DNA from: Chloroflexota bacterium
GTDB lineage: Bacteria > Chloroflexota > Anaerolineae > Anaerolineales > UBA4823
Direction: 5' to 3'
NCBI GenBank assembly: GCA_029557965.1
Contig: JAKQIM010000043.1
Span: 22,842-86,841, forward strand
Length of the DNA stretch: 64,000 nucleotides
Both the position numbers and the translations under genes were made by a program. This document shows, piece after piece, positions 7,746-19,594 of this stretch. The notes under the pieces were generated by a model. The model was not told the origin of the DNA. It searched no databases and worked only from the letters and a program-made list of their open reading frames with translations. Every line of letters starts with the position of its first letter. The stretch's first letter is position 1.

Positions 7746-8986
7746 GGTTTCACCTCGGCCTGGGTTTCTTCAGGTTGGGCTTTGGGTTTTAGCGGTGGTA
7801 AGACCTGGCGCAAGAAGGGCAGTTCGATTTCGCCCATCAGGCCTTTGGGCCGCAGCAGCATGATCAATAGCAGTATTAGGGGGTAGACCACAAAGCGCCA
7901 GGTTTCAGTGCCCTGCGGCAAGATCACGCGCAGCAAGCCTTCGAGGATGAAGGCCCAGGCAAAGGATGCGCCCAGCGTGCCGGTGATGCTGCCCAGGCCC
8001 CCCATCACGATGATGATCATGGGGTCGAAAGATTTGATGAAGTTGAAGGTGTTAGGGTGCAAGAAGCCATTAATGTGGGCATACAGCCCGCCAGCCAAGC
8101 CGGCGAACAGGCTGCCCAGCACAAAGCTCAGGTTCTTGTAGTGGGCGATGTCGATGCCCATGGCTTTGGCGGCAATCTCGTCTTCGCGGACTGAGATGAT
8201 GGCCCGGCCGTAAGAGGAATGCAAGAGATTGCGCACCACGATCACAATCACTAACAAGAAGGCAAAGGCCCAAAACCAGTTGGTTACCTCAGGGATGCCA
8301 ACCATGCCGCGGGCGCCTTTCATCTCGGGGAAGGGCAAGAGGGTGTCTGAGTTGTCGAGTAGTACTTTGACGATGATCGTCAGACCCAGGGTGGCAATGC
8401 CGAAGTAGTCCGAACCGAGGGTGAGTACAGGCAGGCCAAACAAGAAGCTGATCTCTGCCGCCATCAGGCCGGCGATCAGCACTGCCAGGAAGAAAACGAT
8501 CTGCAGGCTCAGCCCATCGGGCAGCAGACTCAAAAGCCCAGAAACAGCCGGGCTTAAGGCCTGGCCCAATTGGATTGCTATAAAGACGAGGAAAATGACC
8601 ACCACCAGGTACAGGGTGAAGGCCGAAAGCGCATCCACGCCGCGCACCCGGCTGAGCAGCTTGCGCAGCAGCAGAATAGCCGCACCGCAAAATAACACCG
8701 CCAGCAGGGCAATCATCAGCGCATGAGCGCTTTTGTCCAAAGTCCACCAATAGGTGATGTCACCGGCGGCGTAAGCGCCGATGGCGTAGAAGCCCCATTG
8801 GCCAAGTGAGAACTGGCCGTTGAAGCCGTAGATCAGGTTCAGCCCCAAGCCGACGATGGCATAGACACTGGCAAGCAAGAGAATGTTGACGTAAAAGTCA
8901 TTTAGCAAGCCAAAACTGATCATGGCCTGGACGATCACGAAGATCAGTGCGGCCCCGCCTAAGAAGAAGAGAGTTGTTCTTTGCAT
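7742..8986 (-). CDS. livM: Branched-chain amino acid type ABC transporter permease LivM
   Basis: A 414-residue permease with about ten hydrophobic segments. Conserved stretches include N-L-I-Y-G-F-N-G-Q-F-S-L-G and A-K-A-M-G-I-D-I-A-H-Y-K, and the family's terminal R-P-K-G-L-M-G. It is longer than many LivM proteins because of a loop and extra helix around residues 90-150. It lies 9 bases downstream of livH. Confidence 0.92.
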   Translation of the reverse strand: MQRTTLFFLGGAALIFVIVQAMISFGLLNDFYVNILLLASVYAIVGLGLNLIYGFNGQFSLGQWGFYAIGAYAAGDITYWWTLDKSAHALMIALLAVLFCGAAILLLRKLLSRVRGVDALSAFTLYLVVVIFLVFIAIQLGQALSPAVSGLLSLLPDGLSLQIVFFLAVLIAGLMAAEISFLFGLPVLTLGSDYFGIATLGLTIIVKVLLDNSDTLLPFPEMKGARGMVGIPEVTNWFWAFAFLLVIVIVVRNLLHSSYGRAIISVREDEIAAKAMGIDIAHYKNLSFVLGSLFAGLAGGLYAHINGFLHPNTFNFIKSFDPMIIIVMGGLGSITGTLGASFAWAFILEGLLRVILPQGTETWRFVVYPLILLLIMLLRPKGLMGEIELPFLRQVLPPLKPKAQPEETQAEVKP

Positions 8987-8995
8987 GACCGCCTC

Positions 8996-10123
8996 CTAGG
9001 CTTTCTCGCGCTCTGGCTCGCCGAAGATGCCGGTGGGGCGGACGAGCAAGACGATGACAAGGATGCTGAAGGCCACGGCGTCGCGCATGGGGGTTGAGAT
9101 GTAGGCTGCGCTCAACACTTCAGCCTGGCCCATGATCAGGGCACCTACCACAGCCCCTGGGATGCTGCCAATGCCTCCCAGCACCGCGGCCACAAAGGCC
9201 TTCAGGCCGGGGATAATGCCCATCACAAAATAGACCTGGGGGAAGGCCGTGGCATATAAAATGCCTGCTGCCCCAGCCAGGGCAGCGCCAATGGCGAAGG
9301 TAATTGAAATGATTCCATCGACATTAATGCCCATCAAGCGGGCAGTTTGTTTATCGTAGGCAACGGCGCGCATCGCTTTGCCTACCCGTGTCCCTTGTAC
9401 AATGAACTGCAGCAGCAGAAGCAGCAAAATCGAGGCCAAGACGATGATCAGGGCGATATTGGAGATAATAATGCTGTTATCGGCTGGCGACTGGCCCGAG
9501 GGGAGGGCTTGAATCCCCAGGTTGTTGATCTGCCAGTTTTGTACACTGAACGGGCGCTCAAAGGTGACAAAATTGGGGGTAAAGACGAACTGCAGCGCAC
9601 CGAAATATTCTAAGAAGAAAGAGACGCCAATGGCGGTGATCAGGGCTGAGATGCGCGGGGCATTGCGCAAAGGCTTGTAAGCCACGCGTTCAATCGTAAA
9701 TGCCAGCAGGGCGCAGATTGCCATCGAGATCAAGACAACTGTAACGGTCCCCACCCCCAAGACAAGCCATTGGGGCAAGCCAGGGAAGAGACGCTCGGGC
9801 CAGGTGTGGAACTGGAAACGTGCAATGGTATAGAAACCTACAAATGCACCAACCATGAAAACATCACCGTGGGCAAAGTTGATCAGGCGCACAATACCGT
9901 AGACCATCGTATAGCCTAAAGCAATCAGCGCGTATACGAAGCCAAGCTGGAGACCGTTAATAACCTGCTGTAAGAACAGAACCGGGTTATCTGCCAGGGA
10001 GACGCCCAATTTCCACAGGGCGGCAAGGCCAATCAGGATCAGGAAAACTTTTCCAAGCCAACCTTTGCGCAGCGATTGGATGAATAGGGTATCCTTGGAA
10101 TTAGGAGTGCCGTTAGGTGTCAT
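8996..10123 (-). CDS. livH: Branched-chain amino acid type ABC transporter permease LivH
   Basis: A 375-residue permease. The hallmark Y-A-L-I-A-L-G-Y-T-M-V-Y-G-I followed by L-I-N-F-A-H-G-D is present after an N-terminal extension of about 50 residues carrying one extra hydrophobic segment. The C-terminus holds L-L-V-R-P-T-G-I-F-G-E. Two in-frame hydrophilic loops are longer than in E. coli LivH. It is separated from the binding-protein remnant by a stem-loop. Confidence 0.92.
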   Translation of the reverse strand: MTPNGTPNSKDTLFIQSLRKGWLGKVFLILIGLAALWKLGVSLADNPVLFLQQVINGLQLGFVYALIALGYTMVYGIVRLINFAHGDVFMVGAFVGFYTIARFQFHTWPERLFPGLPQWLVLGVGTVTVVLISMAICALLAFTIERVAYKPLRNAPRISALITAIGVSFFLEYFGALQFVFTPNFVTFERPFSVQNWQINNLGIQALPSGQSPADNSIIISNIALIIVLASILLLLLLQFIVQGTRVGKAMRAVAYDKQTARLMGINVDGIISITFAIGAALAGAAGILYATAFPQVYFVMGIIPGLKAFVAAVLGGIGSIPGAVVGALIMGQAEVLSAAYISTPMRDAVAFSILVIVLLVRPTGIFGEPEREKA

Positions 10124-10142
10124 AGATCACCCTGAAGAGAAG

Positions 10143-10172
10143 GCAGGGGGCGGCCTGAAGGCCACCCCCTGC
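10143..10172 (-). other. Stem-loop between the binding-protein gene and livH
   Basis: GCAGGGGG and CCCCCTGC pair, then a C/A mismatch, then GGCC/GGCC around a TGAA tetraloop. It has no T-run. In ABC operons a hairpin after the binding-protein gene often protects that part of the message and raises its level; that role is inferred here. Confidence 0.55.
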
Positions 10173-10183
10173 TGTATGTGCCC

Positions 10184-10902
10184 TTACGGGTTGACCGTGC
10201 CGATGTATTCTTTCTTGCCATCGCTCACGCCAATGACTGCGGCGCTTTTGATGGGGTTGTGGAATTCATCGAAGGTGATCGTGCCAGAGACGCCTTCTAC
10301 ATTGATGCTGGCGAGCGCATCTTTTACTTTGGCGGGATCATCCACGCCGGCTTTCTCGATGGCAGCCAGGAGCAGGTTGGTGGCGTCGTAAGCAAGGGTC
10401 GCTAGAGCGTCTGGGACCTTGGGATTGCCCTGGTCGTCTTTGTACTCGGCGCCGTAGGCAACCAGCCATTGCTGGACGATGGGGCGGGTATCACCCGGGT
10501 CATAGTGGTTAGAGTAGAAACCACCATCGGCTGCGGCGACATCCAGGTCGGCAGAGTCCCAACCATCACCACCCATCATGACGGCGGTGACACCCTTGTC
10601 CTTGGCCTGAGCACCCACCAGGTTGACGATTGGATAGTAATCGGGCAGGAAGAGGACTTCGGCTTTGCTTTCGGCAACCTTCGTCAAGATGGCAGAGAAG
10701 TCGGTGTCGGTCGAGATGTAGCTTTCTTTGCCGACGATGGTACCGCCGCCTTCTACAAAGGCCGCTTCAAAGAACTCAGCCAGGCCGCGCACGTAGTCGT
10801 TGCCCTGGTCGTACATGATGAAGGCGGTCTTGTGACCCTGGCTGGCCGCGAACTTGGCCATCACGGTGCCCTGGAAGGGGTCAATGAAGCAAGCTCTGTA
10901 CT
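10184..10902 (-). pseudogene. Periplasmic/lipoprotein binding protein (LivK type), 5' half missing
   Basis: The last 238 codons of a branched-chain amino acid type binding protein are intact, from Y-R-A-C-F-I-D-P-F-Q-G (10900) to E-Y-I-G-T-V-N-P. Members are normally about 380-420 residues and begin with a signal peptide. Here the first about 150 residues and the signal are absent, and upstream of Y at 10900 the sequence switches to the end of a cyclic-nucleotide-binding gene in another frame. Without an export signal and the first lobe it could not work as a transporter subunit. Either a real deletion or a misassembly removed the start. Confidence 0.8.
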
Positions 10903-11352
10903 GCGCATTTTTAGGGCCAGGTCTGCGGCTAGGTTGTACATCAACCGATAACCAAGCTGAGGGCGCGCATCGCACAACTGCATGAGCTTGTCGCGGGCGA
11001 TGATGAGCAGACGGGTCTTGTCTTGGGATGCGCGGGCTGTGGCAGAGCGCAGGCCCTTATCTACTAAGGCAATTTCGCCAAAAGACTGGCCGCGCCTGAG
11101 GGTGGCGATGGTGATGGATGCGAAGTTGTTTTGGGGCTGGTCGCTGACCAGGGCAGGGTTGACCTGGATGTCGACTTCGCCTTCGATGATGATATACAGT
11201 TCGTCACTGTCGGTGCCTTCAGGGAAGATGACCTCGCCAGCCTGGAAAGACCGCTCCAGGCAGAGGCTGCTGATCATTTCCATCTCGGTAGGCGTCACCT
11301 TATAGAAGATATCGGCTTGCTTCAGGACTTTGACGAAGCTGGTGGTACTCAT
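10861..11352 (-). CDS. Cyclic-nucleotide-binding domain protein with a replaced 3' end
   Basis: A single cNMP-binding beta-roll without a DNA-binding domain. The phosphate-binding cassette is visible as F-G-E-I-A-L-V-D-K-G-L-R-S-A-T-A, with the Glu and Arg that contact the ribose and phosphate. Start set at 11352, where AAAGGAGG lies upstream; an in-frame codon 16 residues earlier lacks this. About the last 12 residues (from S-T-E-L) run across the junction into livK sequence, so the native C-terminus is unknown. The 163-residue product probably still folds, since the cassette and final helix are upstream of the break. Confidence 0.75.
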   Translation of the reverse strand: MSTTSFVKVLKQADIFYKVTPTEMEMISSLCLERSFQAGEVIFPEGTDSDELYIIIEGEVDIQVNPALVSDQPQNNFASITIATLRRGQSFGEIALVDKGLRSATARASQDKTRLLIIARDKLMQLCDARPQLGYRLMYNLAADLALKMRSTELASLTPSRAP

Positions 11353-11444
11353 CAGAACAGCATCCTCCTTTACCCTGCAAAGTGTAGCATAGAAATACAA
11401 AAGATAAAAGGGAAATGAGTGCAGACCTGAACCCTGCCAGGCTG

Positions 11445-12995
11445 CTATCTTGCCAAGACGGCCATGTTGCGCAGGGCAGACCAGGAATCCAAAAACTGGT
11501 TCAATGGGACGGTCACAAAGGAATTGCCATTCAACACGATGACACTGGTTTCTGTATAGCCCACTGCGATCACGGTGTGTTCGTAGGCCGCCACGATGGT
11601 GGTATGGTGATTTGAGTTGGCGGTGTAAACGCGGGGTATACCGTTCACAAGGGTTTTGTTGGACCCGCCCACGATCCAGACGATCACAGGGCGCCCGGCA
11701 GCAATCTCAGCCCGCAGCTCATCATACGTCACAGAGCGGTATGCAAAGGCGGCAACGCCATAGCTGCGTAAGACCCCGGCGATGGGCTGGGCATGTACGC
11801 CGTAATCGTTGGGGGGGATCTGCCCCCAACTGCCATAGACGTTGCCCACGAAACCAGAATCGGGATCGTCTGACTTGGGCAAGTTGTTGAAAAAGGCGGT
11901 TTCACCGATCGGGCGATCAAAATAAGCCGCCCAATCTACGGCTGAGCGAATTTCGCAGTCTAAGGGCATGGCCTGGTTAGCGCCTGAGATATCCCAGATG
12001 CGAGCGCTGGCAGGCAGGTTGGCGGGGGTGGCCGTTGGGGTGGGGGCGGGGAGGGTATCTACCAGGGTGGTCTCAAGGCACCAGCCTCGCAGAGAGCCGG
12101 TGTCATAGGCATAGTTGTCTGATACGGTCAACACCCACGGGCCGGCCGCGCTGGAGCCTGCAAAGGTGCTGAGCGGCTGGACGGGCAGGTAAGTGCCCGA
12201 TATGCCGGCAGGGGATGATGCACATTTGTTCTCGGTGGCCTGGGTGGCGCGGTCTTCAAACAAAGCGATGACGTGATCGTATTGGCAGCCGATGTTGGAT
12301 GCCGGTACGCCGGGCCGGTCTAAGATGACGATCGATTGGCCGGTCTGTTGGTGGCTGAGGGTGACGCGCAGGTCGCCGACCCAAGAATGCCTGATATCCA
12401 GGTACAGGCTCAGCCCGGCAACCTGGCGGCCATCTGAGATGGTGATCGAATCGCTGATCCCCGCGGCAACATTATCGGGAATAGCCAGGGAACCATCCAG
12501 GCTGTCGCAGTACCAATTGGTCGCTGGCGGGCGCCCGGTGGGTGTGACGGTGGGAGTGGGTGTGATGGTGGCAGAGGGGCTGGGGCTGGGTGTAGGAGAG
12601 GCAACAAGCCAATTCTTGAACAGCACCGGCAAGAACAGCCGGTGCAGGGAGGGTTTTTCAGTGGCTGTGGGGGTGGCTGTAGCGGTCAGGGTGACGGTGA
12701 GCGCCTGGGTAGGCGTGGGCGTGGTTGTTTCGGTTGAGGTGAGGGTTGCGGTGGGGAAAAGGGTTTCGGTGGGGGTGGCGGTCAGGGTGTTGGTGAGGGT
12801 GCTGCTCAGCGGCATGGACCATGCGTAGGTGGCAGTGGCAACAGGATCAAAAGTGGCAGAGGGGGTGACCGTCTCTGCCAGCCCCTGGGCGCGCGCTGAG
12901 GCAACAGGTCGTGTGGGCGCTCCAGCCAGGGTGGCTAAAAGCAAACCCAGGCAAAGTGCAGCCAAGAAGAGCGGTGGGCGTGGTGGGGATGCCAT
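11445..12995 (-). CDS. Secreted protein: signal peptide, Thr/Pro linker, P-domain, C39-like peptidase domain
   Basis: A 516-residue exported protein. Residues 1-37 form a signal peptide (M-A-S-P-P-R..hydrophobic..A-R-A-Q-G). A long Thr/Pro-rich linker spans about 40-165 and contains one hydrophobic patch. Residues about 165-325 resemble the proprotein-convertase P-domain, a beta-sandwich (L-Y-L-D-I-R-H-S-W-V-G-D-L-R-V-T-L; G-P-W-V-L-T-V-S-D-N). The C-terminal about 190 residues look like a peptidase C39-type papain fold with Cys347 in M-P-L-D-C-E-I-R-S-A and a His-rich H-H-T-T-I..H-T-V-I-A-V-G-Y stretch. P-domains usually accompany subtilases, so pairing with C39 is unusual. Target unknown. 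Confidence 0.75.
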   Translation of the reverse strand: MASPPRPPLFLAALCLGLLLATLAGAPTRPVASARAQGLAETVTPSATFDPVATATYAWSMPLSSTLTNTLTATPTETLFPTATLTSTETTTPTPTQALTVTLTATATPTATEKPSLHRLFLPVLFKNWLVASPTPSPSPSATITPTPTVTPTGRPPATNWYCDSLDGSLAIPDNVAAGISDSITISDGRQVAGLSLYLDIRHSWVGDLRVTLSHQQTGQSIVILDRPGVPASNIGCQYDHVIALFEDRATQATENKCASSPAGISGTYLPVQPLSTFAGSSAAGPWVLTVSDNYAYDTGSLRGWCLETTLVDTLPAPTPTATPANLPASARIWDISGANQAMPLDCEIRSAVDWAAYFDRPIGETAFFNNLPKSDDPDSGFVGNVYGSWGQIPPNDYGVHAQPIAGVLRSYGVAAFAYRSVTYDELRAEIAAGRPVIVWIVGGSNKTLVNGIPRVYTANSNHHTTIVAAYEHTVIAVGYTETSVIVLNGNSFVTVPLNQFLDSWSALRNMAVLAR

Positions 12996-13010
12996 TTTCG
13001 ATGTAAGAAG

Positions 13011-13018
13011 ATTATACT
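13011..13018. promoter_or_regulatory. Overlapping divergent -10 elements
   Basis: ATTATACT contains TATACT on the plus strand (13013-13018) and TATAAT on the minus strand (13016-13011). They face the membrane-protein/gyrB unit and the P-domain/C39 gene, which start 21 and 16 bases away. RNA polymerase could hold only one of the two at a time. No strong -35 is visible for either. Confidence 0.45.
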
Positions 13019-13038
13019 AAACTTCTGCCTATGGTAAA

Positions 13039-15971
<2,933 letters not shown>

Positions 15972-16002
15972 CTTCTCTCTAGGATGGTAGAAATGTGATT
16001 GA

Positions 16003-16048
16003 TTGTGGGCTATTTGAGACCGGCAAAGCCGCTCAAAATAGCCCACAA
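16003..16048. terminator. Bidirectional terminator between gyrB and the polysaccharide operon
   Basis: TTGTGGGCTATTTGAG pairs with CTCAAAATAGCCCACAA with one bulged base, and an inner CGGC-AAA-GCCG hairpin caps it. On the plus strand it is followed by AGTTTT. It separates convergent genes (gyrB on plus, deacetylase on minus). Confidence 0.8.
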
Positions 16049-16069
16049 AGTTTTAATCCCGAATTGGTG

Positions 16070-17197
16070 TTATGCCAGGTTATGGGCTTTGCCCCGGTAG
16101 GCGGGGGTCAGGTGCCAGTGGAATTGGGCCAGGGTCAGGTTTGACCAAACAGCCAGGCGGGGGAGCAGGATTTTGCCTGACGCCAGGTGGGCGCGTCCTT
16201 CTACCATTGTAAAAACCAGCTTGAAGCCTTCGGTGCTCAAGAAGTTGACCAGCTCGGCTGTGTAAGCCTGCGGCTTGCCATCTGGGAAGGCGAAGACCGG
16301 CAGGGCGGTGCCGATTTCTTCCTGCACCATTTGTTGGGATGTGTGAATCTCGAAGATGGCATCTTCTAATGAAACGCGGCTGAGGATGGGATGTGTATGG
16401 GTGTGCGCGGCGATCGATGCGCCTGCCCGGGCGAGGGCGCGCAGTTCATCCCAGTTCAGGGTTGAGCGCTCAATTTGGGGGATGACAGGGGCAAGCTCGG
16501 TGTAGATGCGTTCGATCTCTTGCCGAGCGTGTGCAAAGGGAAGCCCTTTGAAGTGGTTGACGATCGTCTTAATGGCATGCCGTTTTTCAGCCGGGGTCTT
16601 GAGTGATAGTCTGATATCCGGCGGTGTAGGCTCTTTTTGAGGAGCTTCAACGGGGGCGTGGAAAAACACAACCGTTGGGCCTGGCTTTGCCGCGGCGGGT
16701 GGGTTGGATGTGGCGCCTGCACGGGTGATGATCAATTCGCTGGCGGGGGCGAAATTGATCGCCTGGTAGATGCGGTCCCACCAAAAGACCCCATTCTCAT
16801 GGCATGTGGTTGGAACAAACAGTACAGGATAGATGCCCTGGCGGCTGGCAGTGGGGAAAATGACCTCGGCAAAGTCGCGGTAACCATCATCTACGGTGAC
16901 CAACACAGCTTGGGGCGGCAGAGGCGGGCCGCCTTGGACGGCTGCCAGGACCTGGGGCAGGGTCACGGGGTTGTACCAGCGCGCCAGGAGGGCCATTTGG
17001 GCTGCGAACTGCTCAGGTGAGGCGCTGATCAGGCCGGGATCCAGCCAGGGACGGTGCTCGGGATGATCCACACGGTGATAGGCCAGCACATATAAGCCGT
17101 TTGTGCTGGTTGAGTCCATGCGCTGGAGCAGGCGCATCAAGCCGGCGCTTTGGGCGAGCTGCATACTGGATGTCTTCAGAGAACGGAGCATGGGCAT
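16070..17197 (-). CDS. Polysaccharide deacetylase (NodB fold)
   Basis: A 375-residue carbohydrate esterase family 4 protein, last gene of the exopolysaccharide operon. Motif 1 is T-V-D-D-G-Y-R-D with the catalytic and metal Asp at 103-104; motif 2 is H-T-H-T-H-P (265-270) with the zinc His pair. The N-terminus A-Y-H-R-V is typical of PgaB/IcaB-like deacetylases. There is no clear signal peptide. An insert of about 100 residues separates motifs 1 and 2. It would remove N-acetyl groups from sugar units of the polymer or its lipid-linked precursor. Confidence 0.88.
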   Translation of the reverse strand: MPMLRSLKTSSMQLAQSAGLMRLLQRMDSTSTNGLYVLAYHRVDHPEHRPWLDPGLISASPEQFAAQMALLARWYNPVTLPQVLAAVQGGPPLPPQAVLVTVDDGYRDFAEVIFPTASRQGIYPVLFVPTTCHENGVFWWDRIYQAINFAPASELIITRAGATSNPPAAAKPGPTVVFFHAPVEAPQKEPTPPDIRLSLKTPAEKRHAIKTIVNHFKGLPFAHARQEIERIYTELAPVIPQIERSTLNWDELRALARAGASIAAHTHTHPILSRVSLEDAIFEIHTSQQMVQEEIGTALPVFAFPDGKPQAYTAELVNFLSTEGFKLVFTMVEGRAHLASGKILLPRLAVWSNLTLAQFHWHLTPAYRGKAHNLA

Positions 17198-17238
17198 TCT
17201 ACCGGACTGTTGGCATCAGGTTCGGATGGATATTCGGG

Positions 17239-19512
17239 TCAGCGCTTGCGAATGGCAGAGATCACTGCGATCACCACGACCACGGCGATGAGCACCCCCG
17301 AAGCCACGATGGCAGGCAAGAGCCAGCCGGGGCGTTCGACCACCACCGGCTGCGAGACATAAGGGGTGGGCACCAAGGTGGTGGCAGGGGCGGCGGTGGC
17401 GCCCAGGTTGCCGCTGCCCAGCCCCAGGCGGGTATCGGCGGTGAGGATCTGTTCGCCGTTGATGACGGCAAAATCGCCCGCCAGCTTGCTAGACAGGCTG
17501 GGTGTGGTCAACGCCTGGCTGACCCAGGCTAGGCCCTGGTCTGTGCTGCCCAGCGCAGCCAGGATGGAGCGCTGGCTTTCCCAGGGGGAGAGCAGGTATT
17601 CCAGGTAACCCAGGCTGGTGCCGGCTGGCAGGCGGTAAGTGACCTGGAAGCTGCTTTCATTCGCCAAATCGCTGCCGGGATCAAAGGAGGCGGGTAAAGC
17701 ATCGTGGATGGTTTGCAAGATCGGCAGGCTGCTGGCGCGTCCAACGATCAGCCAATCGACATTGGCTGGTAAAGCATCGACCGGCTGGTCTGCAAAGGTT
17801 GCCTGCAGGGCCACCAGGGCGCCGTTGGATTTCTGACCCAGGTCGGCGGCAATTTGGGCTGCCGTATTCCAGGCGACCGCATCTTGCAGGGGCAGGATGA
17901 ACCCCAACTGCTCGAGGGTTGGGCTGTTGACAAAGGGGAAGGGGTAGGTGTTCAACCCCTGGACCCGTGCCAGCAGGTCTGATGCCGGCACCAGGGGCAG
18001 GTGCAGCAGCGATGTGGGGCTGTATGAGACCCACAGGTTGTTCAGCACCAGTTCTGAGCAGTAATCCAGGGGCACCAGCTCAGAGACGAGCATCAGGCTG
18101 TTGTAGCCAGAACGGACGCTGAAGGCGGGAACCTGGATGCGCTGGGTGGTGACCTGGGTCGTTTCATCGGTGAAGCGCAGGCTGCCGATGATCTGGTCGT
18201 TGAGGTAAACCACGAGCCCCGATCGATCGTAGTTCAGCATGGCTGAGCTGGCGAAGACCAGGTCGAAGAAGGCTTCGTCGGTGGTTACCTGGCCTGGAGG
18301 AATGAAGAAGACAAACTCAGTGTAATGTAGGCTGTAGCCGGTCTCGGTGACGGCATCATAGCCAAGATCGGCAAAGGTGCGGTCCTCAGCTACGGCAGGG
18401 ATGGCGATGCTTTTCTCAACATCAGCCACAATGGCCAGGTTGGGGAGCGCCCCCGGGCGGACGTAGGAAGAGCTGAGCGCCTGGGCGGCTTTGATCACGC
18501 CTTCATCGCTGTTGCCGCTGACCACAAGGGCCACATAGGCACGGTTCCAGGTTGAGACCGCCATTTGTAAGATGCCATCACTGGGAAGGGCCTCTAGGAT
18601 CGAAAAGCCTGCCGGGCTCCAGGGAGCAGGTAGGTCCAAAGAGCTGAGGATGGGCAGGCCCTCAGGTCTTCCGACAAAGACCAGGTGGGCGTTGGCTTGC
18701 AGTTCAGGGGTGAGCTGGCTGAGCGACAGCAGTTGAATGGGCATGTTGCCGGCAGTGATGCGCCCGAATCCGGCGGCGATGGTGAGCGCGGCTTGCAGTT
18801 CGGCCGCGCTGGGCTGGTCTGGCACAATGAGCAAGGTGGTGCTGGGCATTAAGGGATTGGCCTGGTACAGCGGGCGCGGCAAGAGGCGCAGGTCGGCAGG
18901 GGCATCGGCCAGGGCATGGGGTAAGATGAAGATCGAGTCGGCATCTATGCCCAGGGTGGTCTTGTGGTCAAGCTCGCAGTCAATGGCGGCGTCTAGAAAG
19001 ATGTACAGCTCATGCCGCCCGTCTGTGCGCGCGGGGGTCAGCGCTTCGGCTGGGATTGGGATAGAGATGACCCGGGGGCCGCTCCAATCCAGGATGATGG
19101 TGGTCAGCAGTTCATCGTTGAAGGTGACATCCAGGGCGCCACCGGTAGCCACGTCGACTTCGTGGCCGCCTTCTCCCAGGGCATTGGTAAAGAAGGGATT
19201 CAGGTGAAGCTGGATCTCTGCGCCTTCAGACAGCGACCAGTTCATGGGCAGGCTGAACCGCACGCGGTAAGAATCGTAAGGGCCGTGCATCAGGCGGTCG
19301 GTGAGCCCTAAGGTGGTGAAAGAAAAGGCATTTGTCGTATCCGAAATATCGCCTGGCCCTACGGTTGGCTGAGGGGCTGGGGTGGCTTGCTGAGGCGGTT
19401 GGGCCTGTGCTGGGCTGGGCAGGCAAAATAAGGCCAACAGGGTGAGGCAGGCAGCGGCGATGGTTGTGGCCGTTAGGGCAAATGTCCTGGATTTGGATGA
19501 GATGGATTTCAT
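17239..19512 (-). CDS. BcsB-like exopolysaccharide export/assembly protein
   Basis: A 757-residue envelope protein resembling the cellulose-synthase subunit BcsB. It has an N-terminal signal peptide (M-K-S-I-S-S-K-S-R-T..A-Q-A-Q-P), alternating carbohydrate-binding-like and flavodoxin-like modules, and one C-terminal membrane helix (W-L-L-P-A-I-V-A-S-G-V-L-I) ending R-K-R, which is the BcsB topology. Start set at 19512, preceded by GAAGAGGTA; upstream in-frame codons run into the glycosyltransferase gene. BcsB normally pairs with the c-di-GMP-controlled synthase BcsA; no BcsA with a PilZ domain is in the window. It probably guides a different polymer out of the cell. Confidence 0.75.
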   Translation of the reverse strand: MKSISSKSRTFALTATTIAAACLTLLALFCLPSPAQAQPPQQATPAPQPTVGPGDISDTTNAFSFTTLGLTDRLMHGPYDSYRVRFSLPMNWSLSEGAEIQLHLNPFFTNALGEGGHEVDVATGGALDVTFNDELLTTIILDWSGPRVISIPIPAEALTPARTDGRHELYIFLDAAIDCELDHKTTLGIDADSIFILPHALADAPADLRLLPRPLYQANPLMPSTTLLIVPDQPSAAELQAALTIAAGFGRITAGNMPIQLLSLSQLTPELQANAHLVFVGRPEGLPILSSLDLPAPWSPAGFSILEALPSDGILQMAVSTWNRAYVALVVSGNSDEGVIKAAQALSSSYVRPGALPNLAIVADVEKSIAIPAVAEDRTFADLGYDAVTETGYSLHYTEFVFFIPPGQVTTDEAFFDLVFASSAMLNYDRSGLVVYLNDQIIGSLRFTDETTQVTTQRIQVPAFSVRSGYNSLMLVSELVPLDYCSELVLNNLWVSYSPTSLLHLPLVPASDLLARVQGLNTYPFPFVNSPTLEQLGFILPLQDAVAWNTAAQIAADLGQKSNGALVALQATFADQPVDALPANVDWLIVGRASSLPILQTIHDALPASFDPGSDLANESSFQVTYRLPAGTSLGYLEYLLSPWESQRSILAALGSTDQGLAWVSQALTTPSLSSKLAGDFAVINGEQILTADTRLGLGSGNLGATAAPATTLVPTPYVSQPVVVERPGWLLPAIVASGVLIAVVVVIAVISAIRKR

Positions 19513-19594
19513 TTTGTATACCTCTTCAACCAGTGGTGCTGGTTTGTGTTTGATCCTGGCAGGGCGGTCCAGATGATGGGCAGGATGGATCGGT

